Assembly: GCA_001783715.1 (NCBI GenBank)
Contig: MFNF01000014.1
Span: 1 to 45,734, forward strand
Origin: Candidatus Lambdaproteobacteria bacterium RIFOXYD2_FULL_56_26
GTDB lineage: Bacteria; SAR324; XYD2-FULL-50-16
Direction: 5' to 3'
Length of the DNA stretch: 45,734 nt
In this document: positions 1 to 8,864 of the stretch, piece after piece
How positions within the stretch are numbered: position 1 is the stretch's first letter
How the letters are laid out: each line of letters starts with the position of its first letter
Translations under genes and position numbers: made by a program
Notes under the pieces: generated by a model
The model's database searches: none
What the model saw: the letters and a program-made list of their open reading frames with translations, nothing else
Told to the model about the DNA's origin: nothing

Positions 1-3000
1 TCACTCTCCAGGTCCATGGAAAGGTCGAGCATTGCTGCTTGGTAGCCGGTTTTTTCCGCCACCACCGCCAACAGAGCCTGGGCAATCTGCCCTTGGGCCG
101 GGCCGGAGGTTGCGGGGGCCGCTTTGGCTGCTACCGGAGCAGCTGGGGCCGCTGGAGCCACACCGGCATTTTGGCCGGTGATGTGGTCGGCGATTTGTTG
201 TAAGGTCCGCAGGGCGCTCAGAGCTTCCGGTTTGAGTTCCTGGAGCCCCGGCAGTCGTTCTTGGATGCCGTAAAGAATCTCTACCCTCTTGATCGAATCC
301 ACCCCCAAGTCACTCTCCAGGTCCATGGAGAGGTCGAGCATTTCATGGGCGTACCCGGTTTTTTCGCTGACCACCGCCAGGAGGGCAAAGCCAATCGCCT
401 CCTTCAGGTCCTTCGAGGGAGGCAAGTGAGCCGGGGCCACCGCAGTGGGAGCAACGGGTTTAGGGGCTGGAGGAGCCATCACCGGTTTGGGCGCAGCCAT
501 TGTCTGCTGGGGCGCTGCCACAGCGGGTTGAGGAGCGGCCAACACCGGCTGGGGAGCCGGGGGGGCCACAATCTTTTGGGCCACCGGAGCCACCGGTTGA
601 ACCTGGAGAACCGGGCGCAAAGGAGGCTGGGAGGGGGCAAGTTTCATCCCGCCCAACAACGCCTGTTGTTGCCGCACCACCTCAAAGGCCTGGGCGGCAA
701 ACTGGGCTTGGTGGTTCAAGTAGGCTTCATGGACCCGCAGAGTTTCTTCCTGGTGCCGACTGAACCCGTCGATCTGTTTGGCCATTTGGGGTGCATTGGG
801 GCTTTGCAGCAACCCAAAAAAGGCCCGAGAATATTCCGCCTGGGCGACCAAAAACTGTTCGTGAACCCGGATGGTCTCCGACTGGTGGTTCTGAAAATCG
901 GTCAGGCTGTGGTTGACCGCTTCTACAATCTCAAGGTTCGGTTGGTTGACCGTCATGGACAAAGCTGGGGAAGGGGTAGGCTCTAGGCGCACCGGTGCGG
1001 GAGTAGAGGCGGGGACAGGGGGCCTGGCTGGAGCCGGAAGGACCGCTTGGGTCTGGGGCAGCCGGAATCCGTCTTGCAACGCCGCTTCAAAAGCTTGTTT
1101 GGTTTGGGGGCTGACATAGTTGGCACCGGTCAAAATCACCGCTGCGGGGTTGGGCTTTTTGACCTCCGGTTTGGGCCGGTGGCTCCAAGGGTCCAGGGCT
1201 CCAAGTTCCAATCCCCAGACCTTGAGCTGGGCAAAGCCGCTGCGCAATTGTCGGTCTGCCGGAGCCTTGGGGTTGGGGTTGAGGCTCAAGGCCACAAACT
1301 CCTGGCCTTCTAAGATGTTGCCCACCAGTTTGGTCAGGATCCCCTGGGGGCCGAATTCCACAAACACCCTGGCCCCGTCTTGGTGCATCTGGGTGATCTC
1401 TTGGGTGAACCTTACCGATTCCAAAATGTGCTCTTCCAGGGCCTTTTGGATCTTCTTGGGGTCCTTGCCGTGGGCTTTTCCGGTGCCGTTGGAGTAAACC
1501 GGAATCTTCGGGGCTTTAAAGTCCACCGCTCCAATGGCCGCCGCAAAAGGCTTTTGGGCATGACCCACCAAGGGAGTGTGGAACGCCGCTGAAACTCCCA
1601 GCATTACACAGCTAAATTTTTTGGCTTTCAGGTGAACCGCTGCCTTTTCCAGTTCCCCCTTGGGTCCCGCCAAAACCACTTGTTTGTGGCTGTTGTAGTT
1701 GGCCGCTTTGATTCCCTTGAACGCCTTCAGTTCCGGTTCAATCTCCGAGACGTTGCCCATCACCGCCATCATCGAACCGGCATCCACGCCGGGAATGGCC
1801 TTCATCGCCTGTCCCCTAGCCTTGGCAAGGCTCAGGTAGTCCTCTTCTTCGAGCACCCCGGCTGCCCACAGGGCGGTCAGTTCGCCAAAGCTGTGCCCGG
1901 CGGTCATCTCAGGGCTAAGGCCCGCCTGGGTCAATATTTTGTAAAGCCCCAGGGAAAACGCCCCAATCGCCGGTTGGGCGTTTTGGGTTTGTTGCAGCCT
2001 CTCTTCCTGGGCCTTTTTGTCTGCCTCGTTGAAGACGGAGATCGGGTACACCACTTGGCTCAGTGGCAGAGGTTGGTCTTCAAACTGTTGGTCCAGTTTG
2101 GAAAAGCCTTCTTCCATGGGTGGGAAGTTCCAAACCAAGTCCTTGCCCATGTTCAGGTAAGGGGAACCTTGCCCGGCGAACAGCGCCGCCACCTTGCCCG
2201 CAACCGCCTTGGCCCCGTAAAAAGCCCCTTCGGCCAAAGACAGGGTGGTGACCGACGGATTTTGGCTTAACCCTTGGATCAACTTGTCCAAGAGGCCCAA
2301 GGCTTCTTTGGCATCCATGGCCACCAAACCCGCCCTGCTGTGGGTTTTGGGGATCTTGAGCCGGTCCGAATCTTCTGCCCACTGCCAGAAGGCAAGTGCG
2401 CCGTCCGGGGCGGAAAGCAACCGTTGTTTGTCCGCTAAGGCGGCCAGAACCGCCGGGCCACTTTGGGCCTCTACAAACAGGCAGCTTGGGGTAGTCTGGC
2501 GGCGGAAGCCCAATTGCGCTTGGCCGTATTCCTCCAGGACATAATGGAAGTTGGTGCCCCCGAAGCCAAAGGCGCTGACCCCTGCCCTTCTGGGCTCTGC
2601 CCCCTTGATCCAGGGGCGGGTGCTGGTGTTGAGGTAAACCGGGCTGTCTTCGAGGCCTAAATCGGGGTTGGGTTCTTCGATGTTGATGGTGGCGGGCAAG
2701 ACCTTGTGATGGAGCGCCAAAGCGGCTTTGATGATCCCGGCGGCACCGGCGGCGTTTTTGGTGTGGCCCATCTGACTTTTGACGCTGCCCAGGGCAACCA
2801 ATTTTTTCCCTTGGTTTTTACCCAAAAATTGAGTCAAGGCGGAGGCCTCGGTGGCATCTCCAGCTTTAGTGCCGGTGCCGTGGGCTTCCCAGAGGCCAAC
2901 GGTCATCGGGTCCACCCCGGCGTTTTCGTAGGCCCGTTCCAGGGCCAAGAGTTGGCCTTCGGCCCTGGGAGCGTAGATGGATTTAAATCTGCCGTCCGAA

Positions 3001-3941
3001 GCGGAGCCCACCCCTTTGATTAGGGCGTAAATCTTGTCCCCATCCCGTTCTGCGTCCTCCAGCCGTTTGAGCAAAAGCATCCCGATCCCTTCGCCGATCA
3101 TGATCCCGGCGGAGTTTTTGTCGAAAGGTTGGAGCTTTTCTTTGGCCGTAAAGGCAGGAGTTTTGGAGAAACAAAGGTACATGTAGATACTGTTGTCCGT
3201 ATCCACCCCGCCCGTGATCATCAGGTCCGAGCGGTATTCCAACAGGTCGCTGACCGCCATCCTGATCCCAGCCAAGGAACTGGCGCAGGCCGCGTCCACC
3301 ACGCAGCTGGTGCTACCCAGGTCCAGCCGGTTGGCGATCCGCCCGGAAATAACGTTGCCCAGGGTGCCGGGGAAACTCATTTCTTCCCACCGGACGTAGG
3401 CTTTTTTCATCTTTTCGATCAGCACTGCCCGGTCACTCTCAGCCACCCCGGCCGAAGCCAGGACTCGTTCCCAGATCGGGCTTTGCAGCCGACTGATCAA
3501 GGGGGTCATCAACTTTTGCCCCCCCCCTACCCCCAAAATACAACCGGTGTTTTTAGAGTCAAAAGGCTTGAGCCCCTCTCCGTATCCGGCATCGGCCAGC
3601 ACCCGTTTGGCCAACACCAGGGACAAAAGCTGGCTGACATCGGTGATTTCGAGGATGTTGGGCGGCAGGCCCCATTCAATGGGGTTAAACTCGGTGCCCG
3701 GTAAAAAGCCCCCTTGGTTGGAGTAGGATTTGTCGGGGTTTTTGGGATCTTTGTCGTAGTAGTCGTCCAGGTTCCAACGGTCCGGCGGCACTGGCCTGAT
3801 GCAATCAACTTCCCCCAGGATGTTTTCCCAGTATTGATCCAGGTCCTTGGATTCGGGAAACAGGGCCGAAAGGCCGATGATGGCAATGGGGGTGTGCTGG
3901 AGCTTGCGGTTCAGCTTCTTGAGATTCGCTTTAGCAGCCAT
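1..3941 (-). CDS. pfaA: PfaA-type polyunsaturated fatty acid synthase, 3' end beyond window
   Basis: The frame is open from an ATG at 3941 to the window edge (about 1313 residues), so the protein is cut off. A ketosynthase domain fills roughly residues 15-460, with nucleophile Cys219 in DAACASS. An acyltransferase domain surrounds Ser684 in GHSFGE. A Pro/Ala-rich linker holds two similar helical segments around the shared residues RVHE. An acyl carrier protein follows, with phosphopantetheine Ser1216 in GVDSIKRVEIL, and a second ACP begins at the edge with the same LDLSMDLES stretch. KS-AT-tandem ACP is the layout of PfaA from the anaerobic PUFA (EPA/DHA) pathway; ketoreductase and dehydratase-like domains should lie beyond the edge. 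pfaB, pfaC and pfaD are not visible and would be expected further left. A related heterocyst-glycolipid or other type I iterative PKS is the main alternative. A terminator-like hairpin lies upstream, so it may have its own promoter. Confidence 0.9.
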   Translation of the reverse strand, partial: MAAKANLKKLNRKLQHTPIAIIGLSALFPESKDLDQYWENILGEVDCIRPVPPDRWNLDDYYDKDPKNPDKSYSNQGGFLPGTEFNPIEWGLPPNILEITDVSQLLSLVLAKRVLADAGYGEGLKPFDSKNTGCILGVGGGQKLMTPLISRLQSPIWERVLASAGVAESDRAVLIEKMKKAYVRWEEMSFPGTLGNVISGRIANRLDLGSTSCVVDAACASSLAGIRMAVSDLLEYRSDLMITGGVDTDNSIYMYLCFSKTPAFTAKEKLQPFDKNSAGIMIGEGIGMLLLKRLEDAERDGDKIYALIKGVGSASDGRFKSIYAPRAEGQLLALERAYENAGVDPMTVGLWEAHGTGTKAGDATEASALTQFLGKNQGKKLVALGSVKSQMGHTKNAAGAAGIIKAALALHHKVLPATINIEEPNPDLGLEDSPVYLNTSTRPWIKGAEPRRAGVSAFGFGGTNFHYVLEEYGQAQLGFRRQTTPSCLFVEAQSGPAVLAALADKQRLLSAPDGALAFWQWAEDSDRLKIPKTHSRAGLVAMDAKEALGLLDKLIQGLSQNPSVTTLSLAEGAFYGAKAVAGKVAALFAGQGSPYLNMGKDLVWNFPPMEEGFSKLDQQFEDQPLPLSQVVYPISVFNEADKKAQEERLQQTQNAQPAIGAFSLGLYKILTQAGLSPEMTAGHSFGELTALWAAGVLEEEDYLSLAKARGQAMKAIPGVDAGSMMAVMGNVSEIEPELKAFKGIKAANYNSHKQVVLAGPKGELEKAAVHLKAKKFSCVMLGVSAAFHTPLVGHAQKPFAAAIGAVDFKAPKIPVYSNGTGKAHGKDPKKIQKALEEHILESVRFTQEITQMHQDGARVFVEFGPQGILTKLVGNILEGQEFVALSLNPNPKAPADRQLRSGFAQLKVWGLELGALDPWSHRPKPEVKKPNPAAVILTGANYVSPQTKQAFEAALQDGFRLPQTQAVLPAPARPPVPASTPAPVRLEPTPSPALSMTVNQPNLEIVEAVNHSLTDFQNHQSETIRVHEQFLVAQAEYSRAFFGLLQSPNAPQMAKQIDGFSRHQEETLRVHEAYLNHQAQFAAQAFEVVRQQQALLGGMKLAPSQPPLRPVLQVQPVAPVAQKIVAPPAPQPVLAAPQPAVAAPQQTMAAPKPVMAPPAPKPVAPTAVAPAHLPPSKDLKEAIGFALLAVVSEKTGYAHEMLDLSMDLESDLGVDSIKRVEILYGIQERLPGLQELKPEALSALRTLQQIADHITGQNAGVAPAAPAAPVAAKAAPATSGPAQGQIAQALLAVVAEKTGYQAAMLDLSMDLES

Positions 3942-4120
3942 GGGCCTGGGTCGTTGGGTTCAAGTTGGCCCCGTTTTTCCCTCGGGGACTTGGACCACAA
4001 CCTATCAGGCTGGGCCAAGAAGGGCAATCCTTTATCCAACCTGCAAAAAACGTGTTTACCGTTCAACAGGTTATACACATTTTTTGGATCCGCAAGGGGG
4101 CAAAAATCCCCTCATTTTCC

Positions 4121-4145
4121 AAAAATTATGACAGGGCGGCTGTCA
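4121..4145 (-). terminator. Hairpin terminator after the NMO/FabK-like gene
   Basis: On the minus strand TGACAG pairs with CTGTCA across a CCGCC loop and is followed by TAATTTTT, 26 nt past the stop of the gene ending at 4171. It would separate the ETF operon from pfaA. A second short pairing, AGGGG/CCCCT, lies just beyond at about 4095-4112. Confidence 0.5.
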
Positions 4146-4170
4146 ACAATACAAAGCCCCTACAACCCGG

Positions 4171-5136
4171 TCAGAACAGAGCGGGGAGCCGATGCAAAAG
4201 AATTTCTTTGGCCTCCGCCACCATCCTTTCGATCAACTCGGCGCAGGTTGGGATGTCCTTGACCAAACCGACCGACTGGCCGCAGGCAAACAAAAACCCT
4301 TCCGGGTCCCCGGATTCCAAGGCAGCAAGGCCCAGACGGCCCGACAGGTGGGGAGCCAATTCCGCCAGTTCCGCCCCTCTCGCCTCCATGACAAGCACCT
4401 TGTCAGCCTGCCGGTTTCGCAGGACCCGCAAACTGTTTTTTAGGCTCCGTTCCACCAGAATGGTCGAGGTTTCGTCGGCACCCAACAAAGCTTCTTTGAT
4501 CCTCTGGTGCACCGGGGATTCTTGGGTCGCCAAAAAACGGGTCCCCAGGTTGATACCCTCGCAACCCAAAGCCAGCGCCGCCGCCAATCCTCTGCCATCA
4601 GCCAATCCACCCGAACCTACCACCGGGATCTTGAGCGCTCCGGCCACCACCGGGAACAGCACCAACCCGCCTACATCCTGCTCCCCCGGATGTCCGGCAC
4701 ATTCAAAGCCATCGATGGAAACCACGTCCACCCCAATGGCCTCCGCCTTGAGGGCGTGTTTGAGACTGGTACATTTGTGGATCACCTTGACCCCCGCTTG
4801 TTTGAGCAGAGCCATGTAGGGTTCCGGGTTGCGCCCGGCGGTTTCGATGATCTTCACCCCGGTCGAAAGAATGGCCTGGGCGTAAGCTTCGTAGGGCACC
4901 GGCTTTAAGGTCGGCAAAAAGGTCAGGTTGACCCCAAAGGGTTGGTTGGTCCGCTTCCTGATCTCGGCGATTTCCTGGATCACCAATTCGGGGCTGGGCA
5001 GGCTCAGGGCGGTCAACACCCCCAAGCCCCCGGCGTTGGAAACCGCTGCCACCAACGGGGCCCTCGAAACCCACATCATCCCCCCTTGGATGACCGGGTA
5101 ACGAATGCCCAGAAGCTCGGTCAGCCGAGTTTTCAT
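4171..5136 (-). CDS. Nitronate monooxygenase / FabK-like enoyl reductase family flavoprotein
   Basis: This is a 321-residue TIM-barrel FMN enzyme of the 2-nitropropane dioxygenase family. The N-terminus has the family's IQGGM strand (16-20). GFECAGHPGEQDV at 143-155 carries the candidate catalytic His149. GSGGLADGRG at 174-183 followed by GINLGTRFLAT forms the FMN phosphate site. Family members either oxidise nitronates or, as in FabK, reduce enoyl thioesters. The start overlaps the etfA stop as ATGA, so it is translationally coupled to ETF, and it is the last gene of the thiolase-ACAD-FeS-ETF run. That context favours an acyl-thioester substrate over detoxification, but this is inference. 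It is too short to be PfaD, the PUFA-synthase enoyl reductase of the same superfamily. Confidence 0.85.
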   Translation of the reverse strand: MKTRLTELLGIRYPVIQGGMMWVSRAPLVAAVSNAGGLGVLTALSLPSPELVIQEIAEIRKRTNQPFGVNLTFLPTLKPVPYEAYAQAILSTGVKIIETAGRNPEPYMALLKQAGVKVIHKCTSLKHALKAEAIGVDVVSIDGFECAGHPGEQDVGGLVLFPVVAGALKIPVVGSGGLADGRGLAAALALGCEGINLGTRFLATQESPVHQRIKEALLGADETSTILVERSLKNSLRVLRNRQADKVLVMEARGAELAELAPHLSGRLGLAALESGDPEGFLFACGQSVGLVKDIPTCAELIERMVAEAKEILLHRLPALF

Positions 5137-6032
5137 TGCAGGGCCTCGGTCAAGGCGGGCAAAAATTCCATCAGGTCGGCGACTACAAAGTACCGGGCCA
5201 CCTCCCCGATCGGGGCTTCCTTGTCCTTGTTGACCGCAATGATCAACTCGGATTTTTTCATCCCCGCCAAATGCTGCACCGCCCCGGAAATCCCGCAGGC
5301 CAGATACAGCTTGGGGGCCACCGTAGTGCCGGTGCTGCCCACTTGGTGGGAAGGGTCGATCCAGCCCGCATCCACCACCGGGCGACTGGAGCCCAGTTCC
5401 GCCTTCAAAACCGCCGCCAGTTTGCGGGCCAGTTCAATGTTCTCTTTTTTTCCGATCCCCCGGCCTACCGAAACGATCCGCTCCGCCTTGGAGAGGTCCA
5501 CCCCGGTCTTGGGTTTGGACTTGTAGCCCACCAAACCGGGGCCGGGCAGGGAGGGCAGGGTTTTGTTTTCCACCGTAGGGCTACCGCTCTCTTGGGCTGG
5601 GGCAAAGGCCCCGGCTTGCAGGGTGAGGATCGTCAACCCTGGGTTGGGGGCCAGTTGGCGGACCAATTTGCCGTTGCAAACCCCCACTTGGTAAACCCCG
5701 TCGGTTACCTCCTTGACCTCGGAGATTTGGGGAGCCGAGAGCGCCACCGCCAAACGGGGAGCCAAGTCCCAGCCATAGGCGGAGTGCACCAGCACCACCA
5801 GATCGGGCTTTTCGGCGGCTACCAGCTCTTGGACCATCGCCTTGTGGGCTTGGGGGGCATATTCGGGGCCAGCAGCCAAGACCAACTTCCCGGCAAAGCT
5901 GGGCCGGTCAGAGGTATCGCCCATCACCAAGCCGACCACCTCGGCCCCCAACCGGCCCGCAAAGCCCAACAATTCGGCAAAGCTGGGGTTGAGCTTTGCG
6001 CCCACCACTTCTCCAATCAACATTGCTTTCAT
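5133..6032 (-). CDS. etfA: Electron transfer flavoprotein alpha subunit
   Basis: The 299-residue protein has the ETF-alpha C-terminal FAD domain, including LYLACGISGAVQHLAGM from residue 242 and IIAVNKDKEAPIGEVARY. An earlier SVGRGIGKKEN segment contacts the flavin in this family. With EtfB it forms the soluble heterodimer that takes electrons from acyl-CoA dehydrogenases. It follows etfB by 9 nt and its stop overlaps the next start. The acyl-CoA dehydrogenase and membrane Fe-S oxidoreductase genes upstream supply the likely donor and acceptor. The length is slightly under the usual 310-330, with no obvious missing motif. Confidence 0.95.
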   Translation of the reverse strand: MKAMLIGEVVGAKLNPSFAELLGFAGRLGAEVVGLVMGDTSDRPSFAGKLVLAAGPEYAPQAHKAMVQELVAAEKPDLVVLVHSAYGWDLAPRLAVALSAPQISEVKEVTDGVYQVGVCNGKLVRQLAPNPGLTILTLQAGAFAPAQESGSPTVENKTLPSLPGPGLVGYKSKPKTGVDLSKAERIVSVGRGIGKKENIELARKLAAVLKAELGSSRPVVDAGWIDPSHQVGSTGTTVAPKLYLACGISGAVQHLAGMKKSELIIAVNKDKEAPIGEVARYFVVADLMEFLPALTEALQ

Positions 6033-6041
6033 TGTTTTTCC

Positions 6042-6806
6042 TCAACCGACCAGTTTTTTTTCTTTTAAGATCGCCACCAGTTTGGCGACCTTGGTGGCAT
6101 TGTCCCCTTCGATAAATTCCGCCGCCCCCCGTTTGGGCGGCAGGCTCAACCCTTGGGCCTTAACCCTGGGAGCGGTTTGTGGTCCCAATTCGATCGTCTC
6201 CAAGGGTTTTTTCTTGGCTTTCATGATGTTGGGCAAAGTGGGGTAGCGAGGTTGGTTCAACCCCAATTGGCAGGTGACCAACGCCGGAAGCCCCAAGGCT
6301 ACCTCGGCCCGCAGTCCCCCGTCCAACTCCCGCTCCACTTGGATCCCCCCTTCGGTTTTGGCAAACCCAACCACACAACTGACCCCGTTGATCCCCAGCA
6401 GTTCGGACAGCAACAGCCCTACCTGACCCGAACCTCGGTCTTGGGATTGCATACCGGTAAAGATCAGGTCAAACCCTTGGTCCTTGACCGCCCCGGCAAT
6501 GGCTTGGGCGACACTAAAAGAATCTCGGTCTTGGGCCTTGGGGTCGTTCAAGTGAATCGCCCGGTCCGCCCCCATGGCCAGCGCCTTTTTGAGCGCCTCG
6601 GCGGCCCTGGGGGGGCCTAGGGTCAGCACCACCAACTCGCTTTCGGGCAAGGATTCCTTGAGCCGGACCGCCTCCTCAATGGCATATTCGTCATATTCGT
6701 TGATCCGAAAGGACAAATCCGCTTCGTCAAACCAAGTGGCCCCAGCCGGGACCACAAAACGAGATTCCAGGTCGGCAACCTGTTTGATGCAAACTAAGAT
6801 CTTCAT
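6042..6806 (-). CDS. etfB: Electron transfer flavoprotein beta subunit
   Basis: The 254-residue protein starts MKILVCIKQV, as ETF-beta proteins do, and has the AMP-binding-region signature FTGMQSQDRGSGQVG followed by ALVTCQLGLNQPRYPTLPNIMKAKKK. The length is normal. It binds the structural AMP and provides the partner-docking loop of the ETF dimer. Its start codon overlaps the stop of the Fe-S oxidoreductase gene as ATGA, so these genes are translated together, and etfA follows after 9 nt. The order Fe-S oxidoreductase, etfB, etfA recalls the EtfBA-membrane oxidoreductase units of syntrophs and actinobacteria. Confidence 0.95.
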   Translation of the reverse strand: MKILVCIKQVADLESRFVVPAGATWFDEADLSFRINEYDEYAIEEAVRLKESLPESELVVLTLGPPRAAEALKKALAMGADRAIHLNDPKAQDRDSFSVAQAIAGAVKDQGFDLIFTGMQSQDRGSGQVGLLLSELLGINGVSCVVGFAKTEGGIQVERELDGGLRAEVALGLPALVTCQLGLNQPRYPTLPNIMKAKKKPLETIELGPQTAPRVKAQGLSLPPKRGAAEFIEGDNATKVAKLVAILKEKKLVG

Positions 6807-8800
6807 TGGCCCTCGTTGGATTTGGGTTCAGGCAGGTGGGATGCCAAAAGTTCAAGCAGGTCCATGGCCTTGAGCGGTTCGCCCTCCAGCCCCTTGGTGG
6901 CATCTTCCATCATGGTCAGACAGAAGGGGCAGCTGCTGACCACCAGTTCCGCCCCGGTTTTTTGGGCCATGGTGGCCCGTTTGAGGTTGATCCTAGTGCC
7001 CAACTTTTCCTCCGCCAGGATGCGCCCCCCGCCGGCACCGCAACAAAAGCTCTCCAGGCCGTTTTTTTCCATCTCCTTGAACCCCACCCCAACCCCTTCG
7101 AGGAGGTTTCTGGGGGCTTCAAACAGATTGTTGTACCGGCCCAGGTAACAGGAATCATGGTAGGTGACCTTGACCCCGGAGCGGTTGAGCTTAAATTTGT
7201 AATGTTGCCACAGTTGGTCGAGCAACTGGTTGGCGTGCAGCACCTCGGCCTGGAAACCCAGATCCCGATAATCCTGGCCCAAGGTTTGGAAACAGTGAGG
7301 GCAAGCGGTGACGATCTTTTTGACCCCCTTGGACTCAAAGGTGGCGATGTTTTCCTTGGCCAGGGACTGGTAGAGGTATTCGTTGCCCATCTTGCGGGCC
7401 GGTTCGCCGCAGCACCGCTCTTCTTTGCCCAGAATAGCCAATTTGACCCCCGCCGCCTGGGCGAGCTTGACCAGCGCCTTGGCGACCTGCTGGTTCCTGG
7501 GGTCAAAGGAACCATAACAGCCGGTAAAATAAACATAGTCCGCCTCGGCGACCTCCACCAAAGGCAGCCCGGCCGCCCAGTCGCCGCGGGTAGCCTTGGC
7601 GAAGCCCAAGGGGTTGCCGTTGACCTCCAGGTCGTCCATGGCCTTGGCCACTTCCTCCCCAGGGAACTCTCCTTCCATCAACACCATCGCCCGGCGCATC
7701 CCCACGATCTTGGGGATGTGTTCGATCTCGGCAGGGCAAAATTCCATGCAGGCCCGACAGGTGGTACAGGCCCAGAGCGCTTCCTTGCCCACCGCTTCGG
7801 CCAGATTGCCGTTTTTCAGCTCAAAACAAACCTTGCCCAGATCTTCGATCACCTTCATCGGGCTCAGGGGCTTGTTGGTGTTAAAGGCCGGGCAGCGGTC
7901 CTGGCAACGGGCGCAGGAGGTACAGGCATCAGTGTCGTAGATGTCCTTGAACCGCAGGTCCTTGGGGGTTTGGTAACCAAAGGTCTCCTGGGTCTCGTCC
8001 TCCAGGTTCAAGGTCTCCAGGTGCCCTTTGGGTTGGTTTTCAAAAAAGAGGTAGTTGACCGGGGTCAAGACCAAGTGCTTGAGCCGAGAAAAGGGGATTA
8101 AGGCGATGAAGACCATCACCAAAACCATGTGGAAGCTCCAAAGCCCCAGATGCAGCGGCAACACCCACTCGGGGGGCAGCAACTGGAAGTACCGGGCCAG
8201 CACCAACCCCACCGGGCTGTACTGGGAAAGCGGATCGTTGACCCCCAATTCGGTCACCAACATCCTCAGGCCTTCTAAGAAAAATCCGGTCCCTAGGATC
8301 AGAAAGAGGTCCAGGTAAAACACCAGATCCAGAGGCTTTTGGATCATCCCCTGGGCCCCAAAAAAATACCGCCGGGAGAACATCCCGCCGAGCATCAAAA
8401 CCGCCACCAGCCCCGAGAGGTCAAGCGCCAGGGAGTAGGCTTTGTAAAAATCGCCCTCCAAAAACATCCAACCCAAAAGAGGTTCGGTCAGGTCGGTTTG
8501 GATGAAAACCAACACCGTACCCAGGAACAGCACCCCAAAGGACCAAAAGAAGTAGTTGTGCAGCGGTCCGATGCCCGGCTCACGGGCGACCTTTTGTTGG
8601 AACAGCGCCTCGGAAAGAGCCCGGAAGATGCGCCCGCCCACTTGATCCAAAGGCCGCCTTTTTTGCCCCTGGGCATACACCTTGAGCCTGCGGACAAAGC
8701 CCCAGACCATCACCGCCAAACTCAAGACCGCCAACAGGTACATGACCCAAACCGCAAATTGCGGGATGTTCCAGTAGATCACACGGCTGTTTTCCATCAT
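6803..8800 (-). CDS. Membrane-bound Fe-S oxidoreductase, ETF:quinone oxidoreductase (EMO/EtfD) type
   Basis: The N-terminal ~270 residues contain several hydrophobic spans with His residues suited to haem or quinone binding (NarI-like b-type domain). Two ferredoxin-like 4Fe-4S motifs follow, CTSCARCQDRCP and CTTCRACMEFCP. Two heterodisulfide-reductase CCG domains come next: a GCYG...RCCGEPARK...CPHC block and a DSCYLGR...FCCGAGGGR...CPFC block. At 665 residues this fits the family that carries electrons from ETF to (methyl)menaquinone. It is coupled to etfB by an ATGA overlap and lies downstream of an acyl-CoA dehydrogenase, so the route acyl-CoA to ACAD to ETF to quinone is complete in one operon. 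An AGGA Shine-Dalgarno precedes the first ATG. HdrD/GlpC-like proteins share the cluster motifs but lack this ETF context. Confidence 0.88.
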   Translation of the reverse strand: MMENSRVIYWNIPQFAVWVMYLLAVLSLAVMVWGFVRRLKVYAQGQKRRPLDQVGGRIFRALSEALFQQKVAREPGIGPLHNYFFWSFGVLFLGTVLVFIQTDLTEPLLGWMFLEGDFYKAYSLALDLSGLVAVLMLGGMFSRRYFFGAQGMIQKPLDLVFYLDLFLILGTGFFLEGLRMLVTELGVNDPLSQYSPVGLVLARYFQLLPPEWVLPLHLGLWSFHMVLVMVFIALIPFSRLKHLVLTPVNYLFFENQPKGHLETLNLEDETQETFGYQTPKDLRFKDIYDTDACTSCARCQDRCPAFNTNKPLSPMKVIEDLGKVCFELKNGNLAEAVGKEALWACTTCRACMEFCPAEIEHIPKIVGMRRAMVLMEGEFPGEEVAKAMDDLEVNGNPLGFAKATRGDWAAGLPLVEVAEADYVYFTGCYGSFDPRNQQVAKALVKLAQAAGVKLAILGKEERCCGEPARKMGNEYLYQSLAKENIATFESKGVKKIVTACPHCFQTLGQDYRDLGFQAEVLHANQLLDQLWQHYKFKLNRSGVKVTYHDSCYLGRYNNLFEAPRNLLEGVGVGFKEMEKNGLESFCCGAGGGRILAEEKLGTRINLKRATMAQKTGAELVVSSCPFCLTMMEDATKGLEGEPLKAMDLLELLASHLPEPKSNEGQ

Positions 8801-8864
8801 TCTTTTCCTGCGCCTCGCTGTGTATAGGTTGTTGCCGGTACCCTAGCGCTTTCCCCAGGCCTTG

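Noticed and set aside
261-3704. Plus-strand open frames opposite pfaA
   Set aside because: They lie antisense to a continuous PUFA-synthase frame with clear KS, AT and ACP motifs, and show no domain or ribosome site.
4055-4070. Third MerR-type operator in the pfaA leader (GTTGAACGGTAAAC)
   Set aside because: The half-sites are four bases closer than in the two good sites, and MerR dimers need fixed spacing.
4171-5136. PfaD, the PUFA-synthase enoyl reductase
   Set aside because: It is the same superfamily, but the protein has only 321 residues while PfaD is over 500, and it is coupled to ETF rather than to pfa genes.
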